This document shows, piece after piece, positions 19,400 to 29,953 of a DNA stretch of 64,000 nucleotides. The notes below the pieces were generated by a model. The model was not told the DNA's origin, made no database searches, and worked only from the letters and a program-made list of their open reading frames with translations. The stretch lies in contig NZ_SUQN01000001.1 of assembly GCF_013337685.1 (NCBI RefSeq), forward strand, positions 682,001 to 746,000, read 5' to 3'. The DNA is from Citrobacter gillenii. GTDB lineage: Bacteria; Pseudomonadota; Gammaproteobacteria; Enterobacterales; Enterobacteriaceae. Both the position numbers and the translations under genes were made by a program. How positions within the stretch are numbered: the stretch's first letter is position 1; the number at the start of each line of letters is the position of its first letter.

Positions 19400-20109
19400 G
19401 TGGCAAATTGTATGCATTGAGCACCGGGCCAGGTGCCTCCGATCTGGTAACCGTGCGCGCGGCGCGCACGCTCGGCTCACTGGATATTCTCTATGCGCCC
19501 GCCGGGCGTAAAGGTGGCGACAGCCTGGCGCTGTCTATCGTTCGGGAATATGTCGGTGAGCAGACCGAAATCCGCTGCTGCCATTTCCCGATGAGCGCCG
19601 ACAGTACCGAAAAAGAAGCCGTCTGGGATGAGGTTGCCGCTGCACTGGTTGCGGAAGTGGAGGCCGGCAAGCAGGTCGGTTTCATTACCCTCGGCGATGC
19701 CATGCTGTTCAGTACCTGGGTCTTTTTACTCCAGCGTATTGGTAATCCTGATTGGTTAGAAATCGTCCCCGGCGTGACCTCATTTGCTGCTATTGCCGCG
19801 CGCTCAAAAACGCCGCTCGCCATGGAACAGCAGTCGCTGGCGGTCGTCTCGTGCACTGCGCCGGAGGCAGAAATCCGGCAGGCGTTAAAGCAGCATGACA
19901 GCCTGGTGCTGATGAAGGTCTACGGTCGGTTTGCACGCATCAAGGCGTTGCTGCAAGAAGAAGGCATTCTGGACTGCGCGTTAATGATGTCCGAAGCCAC
20001 GCTACCGGGTGAGCAGTGCTGGCGCCAACTCAGTGAAGTGAGTGACGATCAGCCGCTGCCGTATTTCTCGACCATTCTGGTCAATAAACAGTGGGAGTAT
20101 GAAAGATGA
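19396..20109 (+). CDS. cbiL: CbiL, cobalt-factor II C20-methyltransferase
   Basis: A 237-residue SAM-dependent tetrapyrrole methylase that adds the C-20 methyl group, using the product of CbiK. Seen motifs are LYALSTGPGASDLVTVRA at the N-terminus and VGFITLGDAMLFST. The start overlaps cbiK by ATGA and the stop overlaps cbiM in the same way. Confidence 0.95.
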   Translation: MSGKLYALSTGPGASDLVTVRAARTLGSLDILYAPAGRKGGDSLALSIVREYVGEQTEIRCCHFPMSADSTEKEAVWDEVAAALVAEVEAGKQVGFITLGDAMLFSTWVFLLQRIGNPDWLEIVPGVTSFAAIAARSKTPLAMEQQSLAVVSCTAPEAEIRQALKQHDSLVLMKVYGRFARIKALLQEEGILDCALMMSEATLPGEQCWRQLSEVSDDQPLPYFSTILVNKQWEYER

Positions 20110-20843
20110 AGCTAGAACACCAGCTAAAACAGCTGTCTTTCAGCGGGTTGGCTGCGGCGCTATTGCTGATGATTGTGCCTGAGCAGGCGTTTGCTATGCA
20201 CATTATGGAAGGCTTTTTACCGCCGATGTGGGCGCTGGCCTGGTGGCTGCTGTTTTTACCCTGCCTGTGGTATGGGCTGGTGCGCCTGCGCCAAATTGTG
20301 CAGGAAGATAACCACCAGAAAGTGTTACTGGCCCTGTGTGGCGCGTTTATTTTCGTGCTGTCAGCGCTGAAAATTCCATCTGTTACCGGGAGTTGTTCGC
20401 ATCCGACCGGGGTCGGTCTGGCGGTGATTCTGTTCGGGCCAGGCGTGGTGGCCATTCTCGGGGCCATCGTTTTGTTATTCCAGGCATTATTGCTGGCACA
20501 TGGCGGTTTGACCACGCTGGGCGCTAATGGTATGTCGATGGCGGTTATTGGTCCGGTCGTCGGCTATATGGTGTGGAAGATGGCTTGCCGTGCGGGGTTC
20601 CGTCGTGATGTCTGCGTCTTCCTCTGCGCCATGCTGGCCGATCTGGTGACCTATTTTGTGACGTCGGTGCAACTAGGTGTTGCTTTCCCTGACCCGTCCG
20701 TAGGTGCTACGGGCTCCATCATCAAGTTCATGGGGATTTTCTGCCTGACGCAGATCCCAATCGCTATCGCAGAAGGCTTGCTCACGGTGATGATTTATGA
20801 CCAGCTCACCAAACGGCAGCTCATCACCGCACAAGGACATTAA
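20106..20843 (+). CDS. cbiM: CbiM, cobalt ECF transporter substrate-specificity component
   Basis: A 245-residue membrane protein with a cleavable-looking signal ending at AFA; after it the mature protein starts MHIMEG, whose His2 coordinates the metal in the CbiM/NikM family. Further family motifs are LPPMWALAWW and SVTGSCSHPTGVGL. With CbiN, CbiQ and CbiO it forms a cobalt uptake system feeding CbiK. Confidence 0.96.
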   Translation: MKLEHQLKQLSFSGLAAALLLMIVPEQAFAMHIMEGFLPPMWALAWWLLFLPCLWYGLVRLRQIVQEDNHQKVLLALCGAFIFVLSALKIPSVTGSCSHPTGVGLAVILFGPGVVAILGAIVLLFQALLLAHGGLTTLGANGMSMAVIGPVVGYMVWKMACRAGFRRDVCVFLCAMLADLVTYFVTSVQLGVAFPDPSVGATGSIIKFMGIFCLTQIPIAIAEGLLTVMIYDQLTKRQLITAQGH

Positions 20844-20845
20844 CC

Positions 20846-21127
20846 ATGAAAAAGACGCTGATTCTGTTAGCAATGGTGATTGGGCTGGTTGTCCTGCCAT
20901 TTTTCATCAACCACGGTGGAGAATACGGAGGATCAGATGGCGAAGCGGAAAGCCAGATTCAGGCCATCGCTCCGCATTATGAGCCGTGGTTCCAGCCGCT
21001 GTATGAGCCAGCCAGCGGTGAAATTGAAAGTCTGCTGTTTACGCTTCAGGGATCGCTCGGTGCAGCGGTAATTTTCTACATTCTGGGTTACACCAAGGGC
21101 AGACAACGCCGTGATGACCGGTCTTGA
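20846..21127 (+). CDS. cbiN: CbiN, cobalt ECF transporter accessory protein
   Basis: A 93-residue protein with two membrane segments (about 3-22 and 65-85) joined by an external loop with the EYGGSDGEAE and WFQPLYEPASGEIES segments of CbiN. By family it is needed together with CbiM for cobalt uptake. It starts 2 bases after cbiM and overlaps cbiQ by 14 bases. Confidence 0.95.
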   Translation: MKKTLILLAMVIGLVVLPFFINHGGEYGGSDGEAESQIQAIAPHYEPWFQPLYEPASGEIESLLFTLQGSLGAAVIFYILGYTKGRQRRDDRS

Positions 21128-21791
21128 CAGGCTGAGCTACCAGAGCCGCTGGTTTCATGTCACACCGCAGCGCAAAATTCTGCTGTGGTTAGTGATGATG
21201 ATTCTGGCGTTTACCCTGCCTCCGTTGGGGCAGGGTATCGAGCTGTTACTCATTGCCGCACTGAGCTGCTGGCTGCTGCGCATCTCTTTCTGGCGTTGGT
21301 GTCGCTGGATGGCGTTGCCGTTTGGTTTTTTGCTGGTCGGGGTAGTGACGATCCTATTCAGTGTGAGTCGCGATCCGCATAGTTTACTGGTTAGTCTGCC
21401 AGTGGGTAGCTACTGGTTAGGCGTCACCGAAGCGGGTGTACTCACTGCCAATGCAACATTCTGGCGAAGCCTGGCGGCGCTGGCATCCACCTTTTGGTTG
21501 GTACTTAATCTGCCGTTCCCGCAATTAATTCTTTTACTGAAATGGGCGCGCGTTCCGCGCCTGCTGACTGAGCAGATCCTGCTGACCTGGCGATTTATTT
21601 TTATTCTTTTAGACGAAGCGCTCGCTATTCACCGCGCGCAAACGCTGCGTTTTGGTTATCGTAGCGTGCCGCTGAGCTATCGCTCGTTGGCAATGCTGGT
21701 GGGGCTGTTGTTTACGCGTGTGTTAATCCGCTATCAGCAAATGACCACCACACTGGATATCAAACTGTATCAGGGTGATTTTCACCTGTAA
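21114..21791 (+). CDS. cbiQ: CbiQ, cobalt ECF transporter T component
   Basis: A 225-residue transmembrane coupling protein of the ECF cobalt transporter. It has several hydrophobic helices and the family Ala-Arg-Gly-type coupling motifs in the segment RAQTLRFGYRSVPLSYRS, which contacts the CbiO ATPase. A GTG three bases upstream (21111) is also possible; the ATG gives MTGLDRLSYQSRW, matching Salmonella. Confidence 0.94.
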   Translation: MTGLDRLSYQSRWFHVTPQRKILLWLVMMILAFTLPPLGQGIELLLIAALSCWLLRISFWRWCRWMALPFGFLLVGVVTILFSVSRDPHSLLVSLPVGSYWLGVTEAGVLTANATFWRSLAALASTFWLVLNLPFPQLILLLKWARVPRLLTEQILLTWRFIFILLDEALAIHRAQTLRFGYRSVPLSYRSLAMLVGLLFTRVLIRYQQMTTTLDIKLYQGDFHL

Positions 21792-21799
21792 GGATAAGT

Positions 21800-22615
21800 A
21801 TGCTTGCCACCTCAGCGCTTTGGTTTCGCTATCAGGATGACCCGGTCCTCAAAGGGCTCACGCTGGATTTTTCCGCGCAGGCCGTCACTGGACTGGTGGG
21901 GGCCAATGGGTGCGGAAAATCCACGCTGTTTATGAACCTGAGTGGCTTGTTGCGTCCACAGCAGGGGGCGGTGATGTGGCAAGGAAAACCGCTGGATTAC
22001 AGCAAGCGAGGCCTGCTGGCACTGCGTCAGCAGGTGGCGACCGTATTTCAGGACCCCGATCAGCAAATCTTTTATACCGATATCGACAGCGACATCGCCT
22101 TTAGCCTGCGCAATATTGGCGTGGATGAAAAAGAAATTGCTCGCCGGGTGGAAGATGCCCTGACGCTGGTGGATGCACAACATTTCCGTCATCAGCCTAT
22201 TCAATGCCTAAGCCACGGACAAAAAAAACGCGTGGCGATCGCTGGCGCGCTGGTACTGCAGGCGCAGTATCTGCTGCTGGATGAACCGACTGCGGGCCTT
22301 GATCCCTCGGGCCGTACGCAAATGATTGAGATTATTAAACGGATCGTGGCGCAGGGAAATCATGTGGTTATTTCCAGCCATGATATCGATCTTATCTATG
22401 AAGTGAGCGACGCGGTTTACGTTTTGCGCCGGGGAGAAGTGCTGACGCACGGCACTCCCGGTGAGGTATTCGCGCACACGGACCTTATTGAACAAGCAGG
22501 ATTAACTCAGCCCTGGCTGGTGAAGTTGCACACGGAGCTAGGCTTTCCATTGTGTAAAACAGAGGCTGAATTTTATCGTTGTATGCGAGAGAACGCACTG
22601 AAGGAGGCGTCATGA
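21800..22615 (+). CDS. cbiO: CbiO, cobalt ECF transporter ATPase
   Basis: A 271-residue ABC ATPase. Motifs in order are Walker [10 protein letters not shown] (about 34-42), the Q-loop in VFQDPDQQ, signature [15 protein letters not shown], Walker [12 protein letters not shown] and the switch histidine in SSHDIDL. It powers the CbiMNQ cobalt uptake complex. The stop overlaps the cbiP start by ATGA. Confidence 0.96.
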   Translation: MLATSALWFRYQDDPVLKGLTLDFSAQAVTGLVGANGCGKSTLFMNLSGLLRPQQGAVMWQGKPLDYSKRGLLALRQQVATVFQDPDQQIFYTDIDSDIAFSLRNIGVDEKEIARRVEDALTLVDAQHFRHQPIQCLSHGQKKRVAIAGALVLQAQYLLLDEPTAGLDPSGRTQMIEIIKRIVAQGNHVVISSHDIDLIYEVSDAVYVLRRGEVLTHGTPGEVFAHTDLIEQAGLTQPWLVKLHTELGFPLCKTEAEFYRCMRENALKEAS

Positions 22616-24132
22616 CGCAGGCAATAATGTTGCAGGGAACGGCATCTGATGTAGGCAAAAGCGTATTAGTCGCCGGGCTGTGTCGTATTTTTTATCAGGA
22701 TGGACGACGTACTGCGCCGTTCAAATCGCAGAACATGGCGCTGAACTCGGGTATTACGCCTGAGGGGAAAGAGATGGGGCGCGCGCAAATTTTCCAGGCT
22801 GAAGCGGCAGGGATCACCCCAGATGTACGTATGAATCCGGTGCTATTGAAACCGACCAGCGACCGCAAAGCGCAGGTGGTATTGATGGGCAAAGTGGCGA
22901 CCGATATGGATGCGGTAAGCTACCACGAGTACAAACCGCGTCTGCGCGAGCAGATCATTTCGGTTTATAACAGCCTGGCGCAGGAATTTGACGTTATTGT
23001 GCTGGAAGGGGCGGGAAGCCCGGCTGAAATTAACCTGCGCGATCGCGATATCGTCAATATGGGGATGGCGGAGATGGCGCAGTGCCCGGTTGTGCTGGTG
23101 GCGGATATCGATCGCGGCGGCGTGTTTGCCTCGATTTATGGCACGCTGGCGCTGCTGCATGATCATGAACGCGCGCGCGTAAAAGGCGTGATTATCAATA
23201 AATTTCGTGGCGATGTGGCGCTGCTCTATTCCGGTATTGAACAAATTGAAGCGCTGACCGGCGTTCCCGTACTCGGCGTGATGCCGTGGCTGGATGTTGA
23301 TCTCGAAGATGAAGATGGCGTCGCGCTGCAAAAAGGCAAATATTTACGTACTGACAAACGCGATATCGAGATTGCTGTGGTGCAACTGCCGCATATTTCC
23401 AACTTTACGGATTTTAATGCGCTGGCCGCCCAGCCGGACGTTCGGGTGCGCTATGTTCGCCACCCGGAAGAGCTGGCAGGCGTCGATCTGGTGATTTTGC
23501 CAGGCAGTAAAAATACGCTCGGCGATTTAGTCTGGCTGCGCGAAAGCGGTCTTGCGCACAGCGTGTTGCAGTTACACCGTCAGAATGTGCCGGTGGTGGG
23601 GATTTGCGGTGGCTATCAAATGCTCGGCGAGACCATTATCGATGACGTGGAGTCGGGCCTGGGAACGCTGCCGGGCCTTGGCTTGCTCGATACCGTTACC
23701 CATTTTGCGCAGCACAAAACCACGACCCTGGTTGAAGGGCAAATGTCGGCCACATTGCCGGACTGGCTGGCAGACGCCTCAGGGTTAGCTGTTCGCGGCT
23801 ATGAAATTCATATGGGTGAAACGGTGTTATCCGGGGAGTGTCAGTCGGTGATGACGCTGCAAAAAGAGGGCGGTAACGTTGCTGATGGCGCGGTGACTCA
23901 CGACGGTCTGGCGTTCGGCACCTATCTCCACGGCCTGTTTGATAGCGATGAATTTACGCGCGCGCTGGTGAATGGCCTGCGGGTGCGCAAAGGGTTAGCA
24001 CCACTGGATTCAACCTTCCATTACGCGCAATATAAATCACAGCAGTTTGATCTGCTGGCGGATGCGATGCGGCAACACATCGATATTGAGAAAATTTATA
24101 CCATCATGCAGCAACACCAGGAGCCAGTATGA
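22612..24132 (+). CDS. cbiP: CbiP, cobyric acid synthase
   Basis: A 506-residue amidase that makes adenosylcobyric acid by amidating side chains b, d, e and g with glutamine and ATP. The N-terminal domain has the P-loop-like [15 protein letters not shown]; the C-terminal amidotransferase domain has the nucleophile cysteine in [12 protein letters not shown]. An in-frame ATG at 22579 within cbiO is not used; the ATGA overlap at 22612 gives MTQAIMLQG. It is related to CbiA in the same operon. Confidence 0.96.
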   Translation: MTQAIMLQGTASDVGKSVLVAGLCRIFYQDGRRTAPFKSQNMALNSGITPEGKEMGRAQIFQAEAAGITPDVRMNPVLLKPTSDRKAQVVLMGKVATDMDAVSYHEYKPRLREQIISVYNSLAQEFDVIVLEGAGSPAEINLRDRDIVNMGMAEMAQCPVVLVADIDRGGVFASIYGTLALLHDHERARVKGVIINKFRGDVALLYSGIEQIEALTGVPVLGVMPWLDVDLEDEDGVALQKGKYLRTDKRDIEIAVVQLPHISNFTDFNALAAQPDVRVRYVRHPEELAGVDLVILPGSKNTLGDLVWLRESGLAHSVLQLHRQNVPVVGICGGYQMLGETIIDDVESGLGTLPGLGLLDTVTHFAQHKTTTLVEGQMSATLPDWLADASGLAVRGYEIHMGETVLSGECQSVMTLQKEGGNVADGAVTHDGLAFGTYLHGLFDSDEFTRALVNGLRVRKGLAPLDSTFHYAQYKSQQFDLLADAMRQHIDIEKIYTIMQQHQEPV

Positions 24133-24674
24133 TGATTCTGGTTACCGGTGGTGCCCGTAGCGGCAAGAGCCGTCACGCAGAGGCGCTGATCGCGGACTCC
24201 CCAAACGTGCTGTACATCGCGACGTCGCAGATTTTCGACGAGGAGATGGCGGCGCGAATTCAGCACCATCGTGATGGACGCCCTGCGCACTGGCGTACAG
24301 CCGAGCGCTGGCAACATCTTGATGCGCTGATTACGGCCGAGAACGATCCGCACGAGGCGATTTTACTGGAATGCATTACCACGATGGTGACGAACCAGCT
24401 GTTTGCGTTAGGCGGCGACAGTTCACCGGATGGCTGGGACTACGCCGCGATGGAACGGTCCATTGAGGATGAGATCCGTGTGCTGATTGACGCTTGTCAG
24501 CGTTGCCCGGCAAAAGTCGTGCTGGTGACTAACGAAGTGGGGATGGGGATTGTTCCGGAAAATCGTCTGGCGCGGCATTTTCGCGATATTGCTGGACGGG
24601 TAAACCAGCGCTTGGCGGCAGCGTCAGATGAGGTCTGGCTGGTGGTATCTGGAATTGGAGTCAAAATTAAATGA
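24129..24674 (+). CDS. cobU: CobU, adenosylcobinamide kinase/guanylyltransferase
   Basis: A 181-residue bifunctional enzyme that phosphorylates adenosylcobinamide and then adds GMP. The P-loop GARSGKS is at residues 8-14, and H46 (in [11 protein letters not shown]), the guanylylated histidine known for Salmonella CobU, falls at the same number when the first of two tandem ATG codons is used. It opens the nucleotide-loop assembly set cobU-cobS-cobT and overlaps cbiP by ATGA. Confidence 0.96.
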   Translation: MMILVTGGARSGKSRHAEALIADSPNVLYIATSQIFDEEMAARIQHHRDGRPAHWRTAERWQHLDALITAENDPHEAILLECITTMVTNQLFALGGDSSPDGWDYAAMERSIEDEIRVLIDACQRCPAKVVLVTNEVGMGIVPENRLARHFRDIAGRVNQRLAAASDEVWLVVSGIGVKIK

Positions 24675-25414
24675 GTAAGTTGTTTTGGGCAATGCTCTCT
24701 TTTATCAGTCGCTTGCCCGTTCCTGCACGCTGGTCGCAAGGACTGGAGTTCGAACAGTACTCGCGCGGCATCGTCATGTTCCCGCTGATTGGCGTGGTGC
24801 TGGGAGGGTTGACGGGACTGGTCTTCATGGCGCTGCAAACCTGGTGCGGTATCCCGCTGGCAGCGCTGTTTAGCGTGCTGACGTTGGCGCTGCTGACCGG
24901 CGGTTTTCATCTTGACGGTCTGGCGGATACCTGTGACGGCGTGTTTTCTGCTCGTCGGCGCGAGCGGATGCTGGAAATAATGCGCGACAGCCGCCTGGGG
25001 ACCCACGGCGGACTGGCGCTGATCTTTGTTCTGCTGGCTAAAGTGCTGGTGGTGAGCGAACTGGCTCTACGCGGAACGCCAATGCTGGCTGCACTGACTG
25101 CAGCCTGTGTGGCAGGGCGTGGAACCGCAGTTCTGCTGATGTACCGGCATCGTTATGCCCGCGAAGAAGGGCTGGGAAATGTCTTTATAGGCAAAGTAAC
25201 CGGACGACAAACCTGCGTTACGTTGGGGCTTGCGGCGATCCTTGCTGCTGTACTGCTTCCCGGCATGCGTGGAGTGGCGGCGCTGGTCGTCACGATGGTG
25301 GCAATTTTCATTCTTGGGCAATTATTAAAACGCACGTTAGGTGGGCAGACCGGCGATACGCTTGGCGCGGCCATCGAACTTGGCGAGTTGATCTTCTTAC
25401 TGGCTCTGCTTTGA
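24671..25414 (+). CDS. cobS: CobS, adenosylcobalamin 5'-phosphate synthase
   Basis: A 247-residue polytopic membrane enzyme that joins adenosyl-GDP-cobinamide with alpha-ribazole phosphate. The family motif with acidic metal ligands is visible as [16 protein letters not shown] (about 79-94), followed by the conserved [13 protein letters not shown]. It overlaps cobU by 4 bases. Confidence 0.95.
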   Translation: MSKLFWAMLSFISRLPVPARWSQGLEFEQYSRGIVMFPLIGVVLGGLTGLVFMALQTWCGIPLAALFSVLTLALLTGGFHLDGLADTCDGVFSARRRERMLEIMRDSRLGTHGGLALIFVLLAKVLVVSELALRGTPMLAALTAACVAGRGTAVLLMYRHRYAREEGLGNVFIGKVTGRQTCVTLGLAAILAAVLLPGMRGVAALVVTMVAIFILGQLLKRTLGGQTGDTLGAAIELGELIFLLALL

Positions 25415-25439
25415 GCCAGTCAACACATTGAGAACCCTT

Positions 25440-26504
25440 ATGCAGACTTTATCCGCTTTACTCCACGCGATCCCTTCTCCCGACAGTGCTGCAATGTTAC
25501 GCGCACAGCAGCATATTGATGGCTTACTTAAACCACCGGGCAGCCTGGGACGTCTTGAGTCCCTGGCCGTGCAACTCGCCGGTATGCCAGGCCTGAAGGG
25601 CGTGCCGCGCGTGGGAGGGAAAGCGATGCTGGTGATGTGCGCCGATCACGGCGTCTGGGATGAAGGTGTGGCTGTTTCGCCGAAAGTGGTTACGGCGATT
25701 CAGGCAGCAAATATGACGCGTGGCACGACCGGCGTTTGCGTACTGGCGACCCAGGTTGGCGCAAAGGTTCATGTGATTGATGTGGGGATTGACGCTGAAC
25801 CTATTCCTGGCGTGGTGAATATGCGCGTTGCGCGTGGCTGCGGCAATATTGCTGAAGGCCCGGCAATGCACCGTTCTCAGGCCGAGGAACTGTTGCTGGA
25901 AGTGATGCGCTATACCCGTGAACTGGCGAAAGAGGGCGTCACGCTGTTTGGCGTCGGCGAGTTGGGCATGGCCAATACCACGCCTGCGGCGGCGATTGTT
26001 AGCGTACTGACCGGCAGTGATGCTGAGGCGGTGGTGGGGATTGGCGCTAACCTGCCACTCTCGCGGGTGGGCAATAAGGTGGATGTGGTGCGTAGGGCGA
26101 TCGCCGTTAATCAGCCCGACCCCACAGATGGTATCGATGTGCTGGCCAAAGTCGGTGGTTTTGATCTTGTGGGGATGACGGGTGTGATGCTGGGGGCTGC
26201 CTCCTGCGGTCTGCCGGTGTTGCTGGACGGGTTCCTTTCTTATTCCGCTGCGCTGGCAGCCTGTCAGATTGCGCCTGAGATTAAGCCGTACCTGATCCCA
26301 TCACATTTTTCCGCCGAAAAAGGTGCCCGTACCGCCCTGGCGCATCTGGAACTAGACCCGTATCTCAACATGGGCATGCGTTTAGGTGAAGGCAGCGGTG
26401 CCGCGCTGGCAATGCCGATCGTTGAGGCCGCCTGCGCCATGTACAACAATATGGGGCATTTAGCCGCCAGCAATATTGTGCTTCCGGACGGTAAGGAAGC
26501 GTAG
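25440..26504 (+). CDS. cobT: CobT, nicotinate-nucleotide-dimethylbenzimidazole phosphoribosyltransferase
   Basis: A 354-residue enzyme that activates the lower-ligand base to alpha-ribazole phosphate. Family segments seen are [12 protein letters not shown], the [13 protein letters not shown] site and the C-terminal [17 protein letters not shown], whose glutamate is the catalytic base in Salmonella CobT. A TTG four codons upstream (25428) is in frame, but the ATG at 25440 with GAGA upstream fits the family. It is the last gene of the operon, followed by a terminator. Confidence 0.95.
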   Translation: MQTLSALLHAIPSPDSAAMLRAQQHIDGLLKPPGSLGRLESLAVQLAGMPGLKGVPRVGGKAMLVMCADHGVWDEGVAVSPKVVTAIQAANMTRGTTGVCVLATQVGAKVHVIDVGIDAEPIPGVVNMRVARGCGNIAEGPAMHRSQAEELLLEVMRYTRELAKEGVTLFGVGELGMANTTPAAAIVSVLTGSDAEAVVGIGANLPLSRVGNKVDVVRRAIAVNQPDPTDGIDVLAKVGGFDLVGMTGVMLGAASCGLPVLLDGFLSYSAALAACQIAPEIKPYLIPSHFSAEKGARTALAHLELDPYLNMGMRLGEGSGAALAMPIVEAACAMYNNMGHLAASNIVLPDGKEA

Positions 26505-26513
26505 TCAAGCTGC

Positions 26514-26540
26514 ACCCCGCTCAACGGCGGGGTTCTTGTT
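26514..26540 (+). terminator. Terminator of the cob operon
   Basis: A perfect 7-base-pair stem (ACCCCGC at 26514-26520 with GCGGGGT at 26527-26533) with loop TCAACG, followed by TTCTTGTT. It begins 9 bases after the cobT stop and closes the roughly 16.5-kb cob transcript. Confidence 0.8.
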
Positions 26541-26622
26541 GGTAGGGGCCGTCGTAACCCCGTTAACCCGATAAAAAAGCTATAATTAACGGATATCTGC
26601 TGCGGCGAAGGAAAGGACAATG

Positions 26623-27549
26623 ATGCGTCGTGTAAAACTGTTGTGTTCACTTATCATACTGCTTGCCGGCCAGGGAGCTCAGGCGGTGAGCTATCCGTTG
26701 CCGCCAGAGGGCAGCCGCCTGGTCGGCAGTCCGCTGACTATTACGGTGCCGCCAGCCAATACGCAACCGCTGGAAGCATTTGCGGCGCAGTACGGGCAGG
26801 GGCTGAGCAATATGCTGGAAGCCAATCCGGGGGTGGATGTCTATTTGCCGAAGTCGGGCTCTACGTTGGTGGTGCCACAGCAGGTTATTTTGCCGGATAC
26901 CGTGCGCGAGGGCATTGTTATAAACGTCGCTGAAATGCGTCTTTACTATTACCCCAAAGACAGCAATACAGTTGAAATCTTACCCATCGGTATCGGTCAG
27001 GCGGGGAGAGAAACGCCGCGCAACTGGGTGACGACGGTACAGCGCAAGCAGGAAGCACCGAGCTGGACGCCAACAGCAAATACCCGCCGGGAATACGCCG
27101 CGCGTGGCGAAAGCTTACCGGCGTTTGTTCCGGCCGGGCCGGAAAATCCGATGGGGTTGTACGCCATTTATATTGGCAAGCTGTACGCTATTCACGGCAC
27201 CAATGCTAATTTCGGAATTGGGCTGCGAGTCAGCCAGGGCTGTATTCGCCTGCGCAATGACGATATTAAATACCTGTTTGATACCGTGCCGGTGGGAACG
27301 CGGGTTCAACTTATCGACCGGCCTGTTAAATACAGCACTGAGCCAGACGGTAGCCGCTGGGTTGAAGTTCATGAACCGTTGTCACGCAACCGCAGCGAAT
27401 ATGAGTCGGATAAAAAGATCCCACTGCCGGTGACTCCGGCATTACGCAGTTTTGTGAGCGGAGAGGGAGTGGACGTCAGTCGTGCTAATGCAACGCTGGA
27501 ACGCCGCTCCGGGATGCCAGTGAATATCAGCCAGGTGCAGAGATTCTAA
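26623..27549 (+). CDS. ldtA: LdtA (ErfK), L,D-transpeptidase
   Basis: A 308-residue periplasmic enzyme. It has a signal peptide (about 1-21, ending AQA), a LysM-like region (about 40-86) and a YkuD catalytic domain with the HGTNA and SQGCIRL motifs, whose histidine and cysteine form the active site. By family it links the major outer-membrane (Braun) lipoprotein to peptidoglycan. There are two tandem ATG codons; the second gives the E. coli-type start MRRVKLLCS. Its place next to cobT is the same in E. coli and Salmonella. Confidence 0.93.
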   Translation: MRRVKLLCSLIILLAGQGAQAVSYPLPPEGSRLVGSPLTITVPPANTQPLEAFAAQYGQGLSNMLEANPGVDVYLPKSGSTLVVPQQVILPDTVREGIVINVAEMRLYYYPKDSNTVEILPIGIGQAGRETPRNWVTTVQRKQEAPSWTPTANTRREYAARGESLPAFVPAGPENPMGLYAIYIGKLYAIHGTNANFGIGLRVSQGCIRLRNDDIKYLFDTVPVGTRVQLIDRPVKYSTEPDGSRWVEVHEPLSRNRSEYESDKKIPLPVTPALRSFVSGEGVDVSRANATLERRSGMPVNISQVQRF

Positions 27550-27560
27550 TCACTACCACG

Positions 27561-27589
27561 CGCGGCCTGTATGTTACTGTCAGGCCGCG
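27561..27589. terminator. Convergent hairpin between ldtA and ABC ATPase gene
   Basis: A perfect 9-base-pair GC-rich stem (CGCGGCCTG at 27561-27569, CAGGCCGCG at 27581-27589) with an 11-base loop. It lies between two convergent genes and includes the last codons of the ATPase gene. There is no strong T-run on either strand, so termination efficiency is uncertain. Confidence 0.55.
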
Positions 27590-28254
27590 TGCTTCGTTTG
27601 AAACTGACCCATTTTCACAAAACCAATATGGTCCGCCATCAACTGCGCTTCATGCTCACTGTGGGTGACCAGCAGCGCCGTTTGTCCGGCGGCGCGCAAA
27701 ATATCCCGCACCTCGCCACCCAGACGCTCGCGGGTGCTTTTATCCAGACTGGAAAACGGTTCATCCAGCAGCAGAATATCCGGATGTGGCGCCAGGGCGC
27801 GGGCCAGGGCGATACGCTGCTGCTGCCCGCCAGAAAGCTCATGAGGGTAATGGCTGGCGTGGCTGTGTAGTTCAACCATTTTTAACAGCTCGGTGACTCT
27901 GGCCTGTTGCGCTTCTCGTGGCAGACGGCGCAAACCAAAGGCCACGTTTTGTTGGGCTGTCAGATGTGGGAATAACGCGTATTCCTGAAACACCATGCCG
28001 ACATGCCGTTTTTCCGGCGGCAGATGCACGCCGGGGCCAGCAACACGCCGCTGTGAAACATAAATCTCTCCGCGTTGCAGGCGTTCAAATCCGGCGACCG
28101 CGCGCAAAACCGTGGTTTTCCCACAGCCTGACGCACCCAGCAGGCAGGCGATTTCGCCTTTGCGCACCGACATTGAAAAGCCGGTCAGCACCGATTGCTG
28201 GCTGTTGCCGTAGGCCACGTGTACATCCTGGAGTCGTAACGCGATTTCTGACAT
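27580..28254 (-). CDS. Ferric iron ABC transporter ATPase (FbpC-like, short)
   Basis: A 224-residue ABC ATPase. Motifs in order are Walker A GASGCGKTT, the Q-loop in VFQEYALFP, signature LSGGQQQRIALARAL, Walker B ILLLDEPFSSLD and switch VTHSEHEA. It is the third gene of an SBP-permease-ATPase operon, 10 bases after the permease. FbpC-type ATPases usually run to about 350 residues with a C-terminal regulatory domain; here the protein ends right after the ABC core, and the convergent ldtA leaves no space for more. A length like that of ThiQ shows short forms can work, so it is not called broken. The start at MSEIALRL fits better than the ATG 18 bases upstream, inside the permease gene. Confidence 0.88.
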   Translation of the reverse strand: MSEIALRLQDVHVAYGNSQQSVLTGFSMSVRKGEIACLLGASGCGKTTVLRAVAGFERLQRGEIYVSQRRVAGPGVHLPPEKRHVGMVFQEYALFPHLTAQQNVAFGLRRLPREAQQARVTELLKMVELHSHASHYPHELSGGQQQRIALARALAPHPDILLLDEPFSSLDKSTRERLGGEVRDILRAAGQTALLVTHSEHEAQLMADHIGFVKMGQFQTKHAA

Positions 28255-28264
28255 TGTTGCTCTC

Positions 28265-29953
28265 TCAACCACGGCGCGTCATTTGATGACGAACCAGCAA
28301 AATAACAGGCAGTGTGCCGGCTAAAACAATCATTAGCGCAGCAATTGCCCCTTCTTCATAGGTACCTCGCGCCGCTTCTGCATAAAGCAGCGTGGCCAGC
28401 GTTTCGAAGTTTACCGGGCGTAGTAGCAGGGTAGTGGGCAACTCTTTCATTGCATCGGCAAACACCAGCAATGCACTGCTTACCAACGCTGGACGCAGCA
28501 GCGGGAAATGCACGCGAGCAAACGTACCGGCCCCATTTTCTCCCAGTAAACGTGAGGCTTGCTCAAGGGAAGGAGGAATACGGCCCAGCCCGGAATCCAG
28601 CGCGCCGATGGCTATGGCCTGAAAACGCATCGCACAGCAAATGATCAGCAAAATACCGGCAGACATCAGCGGTAAACCGCGCATGTCGAGCAGATCGGCC
28701 AGCCAGCGGTCAACCGCCATCGCCGGGGGAAGAAAACCAATCGCCAGAATCGTACCAGGCACGGCGTAACCTAACGAGGCCAGACGCATCACACCGCGAC
28801 GAAAGCCGGGCATTGCGTTGTCTGCGGCGCTACGACGTGCGCTCCACGCTACCAGCATGCTGACGCAAATCACCACCAGCGTGGTACCAGCCGCCAGCGA
28901 TAGCGTGTTTTGCAATGCAGAAAGTAATGACGCGGACAGCGGATTCTCACCGCCTAACCGTTTGGCGCTCTCCCACAGTAAAAACAATACCGGGGCCAGG
29001 AAACCCAGTACAACCGGGAGCGAAATAACCACGCCGAGCAGCCAACCGCGCCAGCCATGCACGCGCGTGGGTTGAATTTCTCGCAGACTGCGACTGCTGA
29101 ATCCTTGTTTTCTGCGACCGTAAAACTCCAGCGTCAGGATAAAAAAGATAAACATCAACATCATGCAGGCGATTTGCGCCGCAGCGGATAAATCAGAGCG
29201 CGAGATCCACGTGGTGTACACGGTGACGGTTAAGGTTTGTACCCCAAGGAATTCCGACGCGCCGATATCATTGAGCGTTTCCAGCAGCGCCAGGCTGATC
29301 CCGACCGCCAGCGCCGGACGGGCCATTGGCAGGGCCACGCGGAAGAAGGTTCCGCTGGCGCTGCAGCCCAGGGTACGTGCCGCCTCCAGCAAATGCGCAG
29401 GCTGGCTGATAAACGTGGCGCGAGTGGTTAAATAAACATACGGATACAGTACTAAACCGAGCAGCAGGATCGCGCCGGAAAGGGAGCGTAAATCCGGCAA
29501 GCGGAACTGTCGCGGGCTATCGAAACCGAGTAAAAAACGGATGAAGGTTTGCAGTGGGCCAATGGGATGCAGTAAATCGAGCCAGGCAAAGGCCACGATA
29601 TAGGTCGGCATCGCCAGCGGCAGCAGCAGCGCCCAGCTCAGTATTTTGCGCCCAGGAAAATCCCATGCAGTGACTGCCCACGCGCTGCCAACGCCAATCA
29701 CGCCGACCATGACCGCGACACCTGCCAACAACAGTACAGTGTTTTTTAACGCAGAGGGCAACACCCAGGTGATGAGATTATCCCAGTGAGACAAATCAGC
29801 CTGTGTGGCCTGCCAGATGAGCGCCACAATAGGGGTCAGGACACCGAGTGCAATACACAGGGCACCAAGATGTAACGGCGTTAATAATGACTGCGGCCCG
29901 GAAACCAGGCCGCGTAACGTCGGAAGCAATAGCGGTTTATTGATCGAATCCAA
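28265..29953 (-). CDS. Ferric iron ABC transporter permease (FbpB-like, fused)
   Basis: A 562-residue inner-membrane protein made of two permease halves with about 12 membrane segments. Each half carries an EAA-type ATPase contact loop: EAARTLGCSASGTFFRVALP in the first half and EQASRLLGENGAGTFARV in the second. This matches the SfuB/FbpB iron transporter architecture. It overlaps the end of the binding-protein gene by 17 bases and precedes the ATPase gene by 10, so the three form one operon. Confidence 0.9.
   Translation of the reverse strand: MDSINKPLLLPTLRGLVSGPQSLLTPLHLGALCIALGVLTPIVALIWQATQADLSHWDNLITWVLPSALKNTVLLLAGVAVMVGVIGVGSAWAVTAWDFPGRKILSWALLLPLAMPTYIVAFAWLDLLHPIGPLQTFIRFLLGFDSPRQFRLPDLRSLSGAILLLGLVLYPYVYLTTRATFISQPAHLLEAARTLGCSASGTFFRVALPMARPALAVGISLALLETLNDIGASEFLGVQTLTVTVYTTWISRSDLSAAAQIACMMLMFIFFILTLEFYGRRKQGFSSRSLREIQPTRVHGWRGWLLGVVISLPVVLGFLAPVLFLLWESAKRLGGENPLSASLLSALQNTLSLAAGTTLVVICVSMLVAWSARRSAADNAMPGFRRGVMRLASLGYAVPGTILAIGFLPPAMAVDRWLADLLDMRGLPLMSAGILLIICCAMRFQAIAIGALDSGLGRIPPSLEQASRLLGENGAGTFARVHFPLLRPALVSSALLVFADAMKELPTTLLLRPVNFETLATLLYAEAARGTYEEGAIAALMIVLAGTLPVILLVRHQMTRRG

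Noticed and set aside
27580..28254. A frameshift that would explain the short iron-transporter ATPase.
   Set aside because: All ABC motifs are in one frame and the convergent ldtA begins about 30 bases beyond the stop, so no lost coding tail can be seen here.
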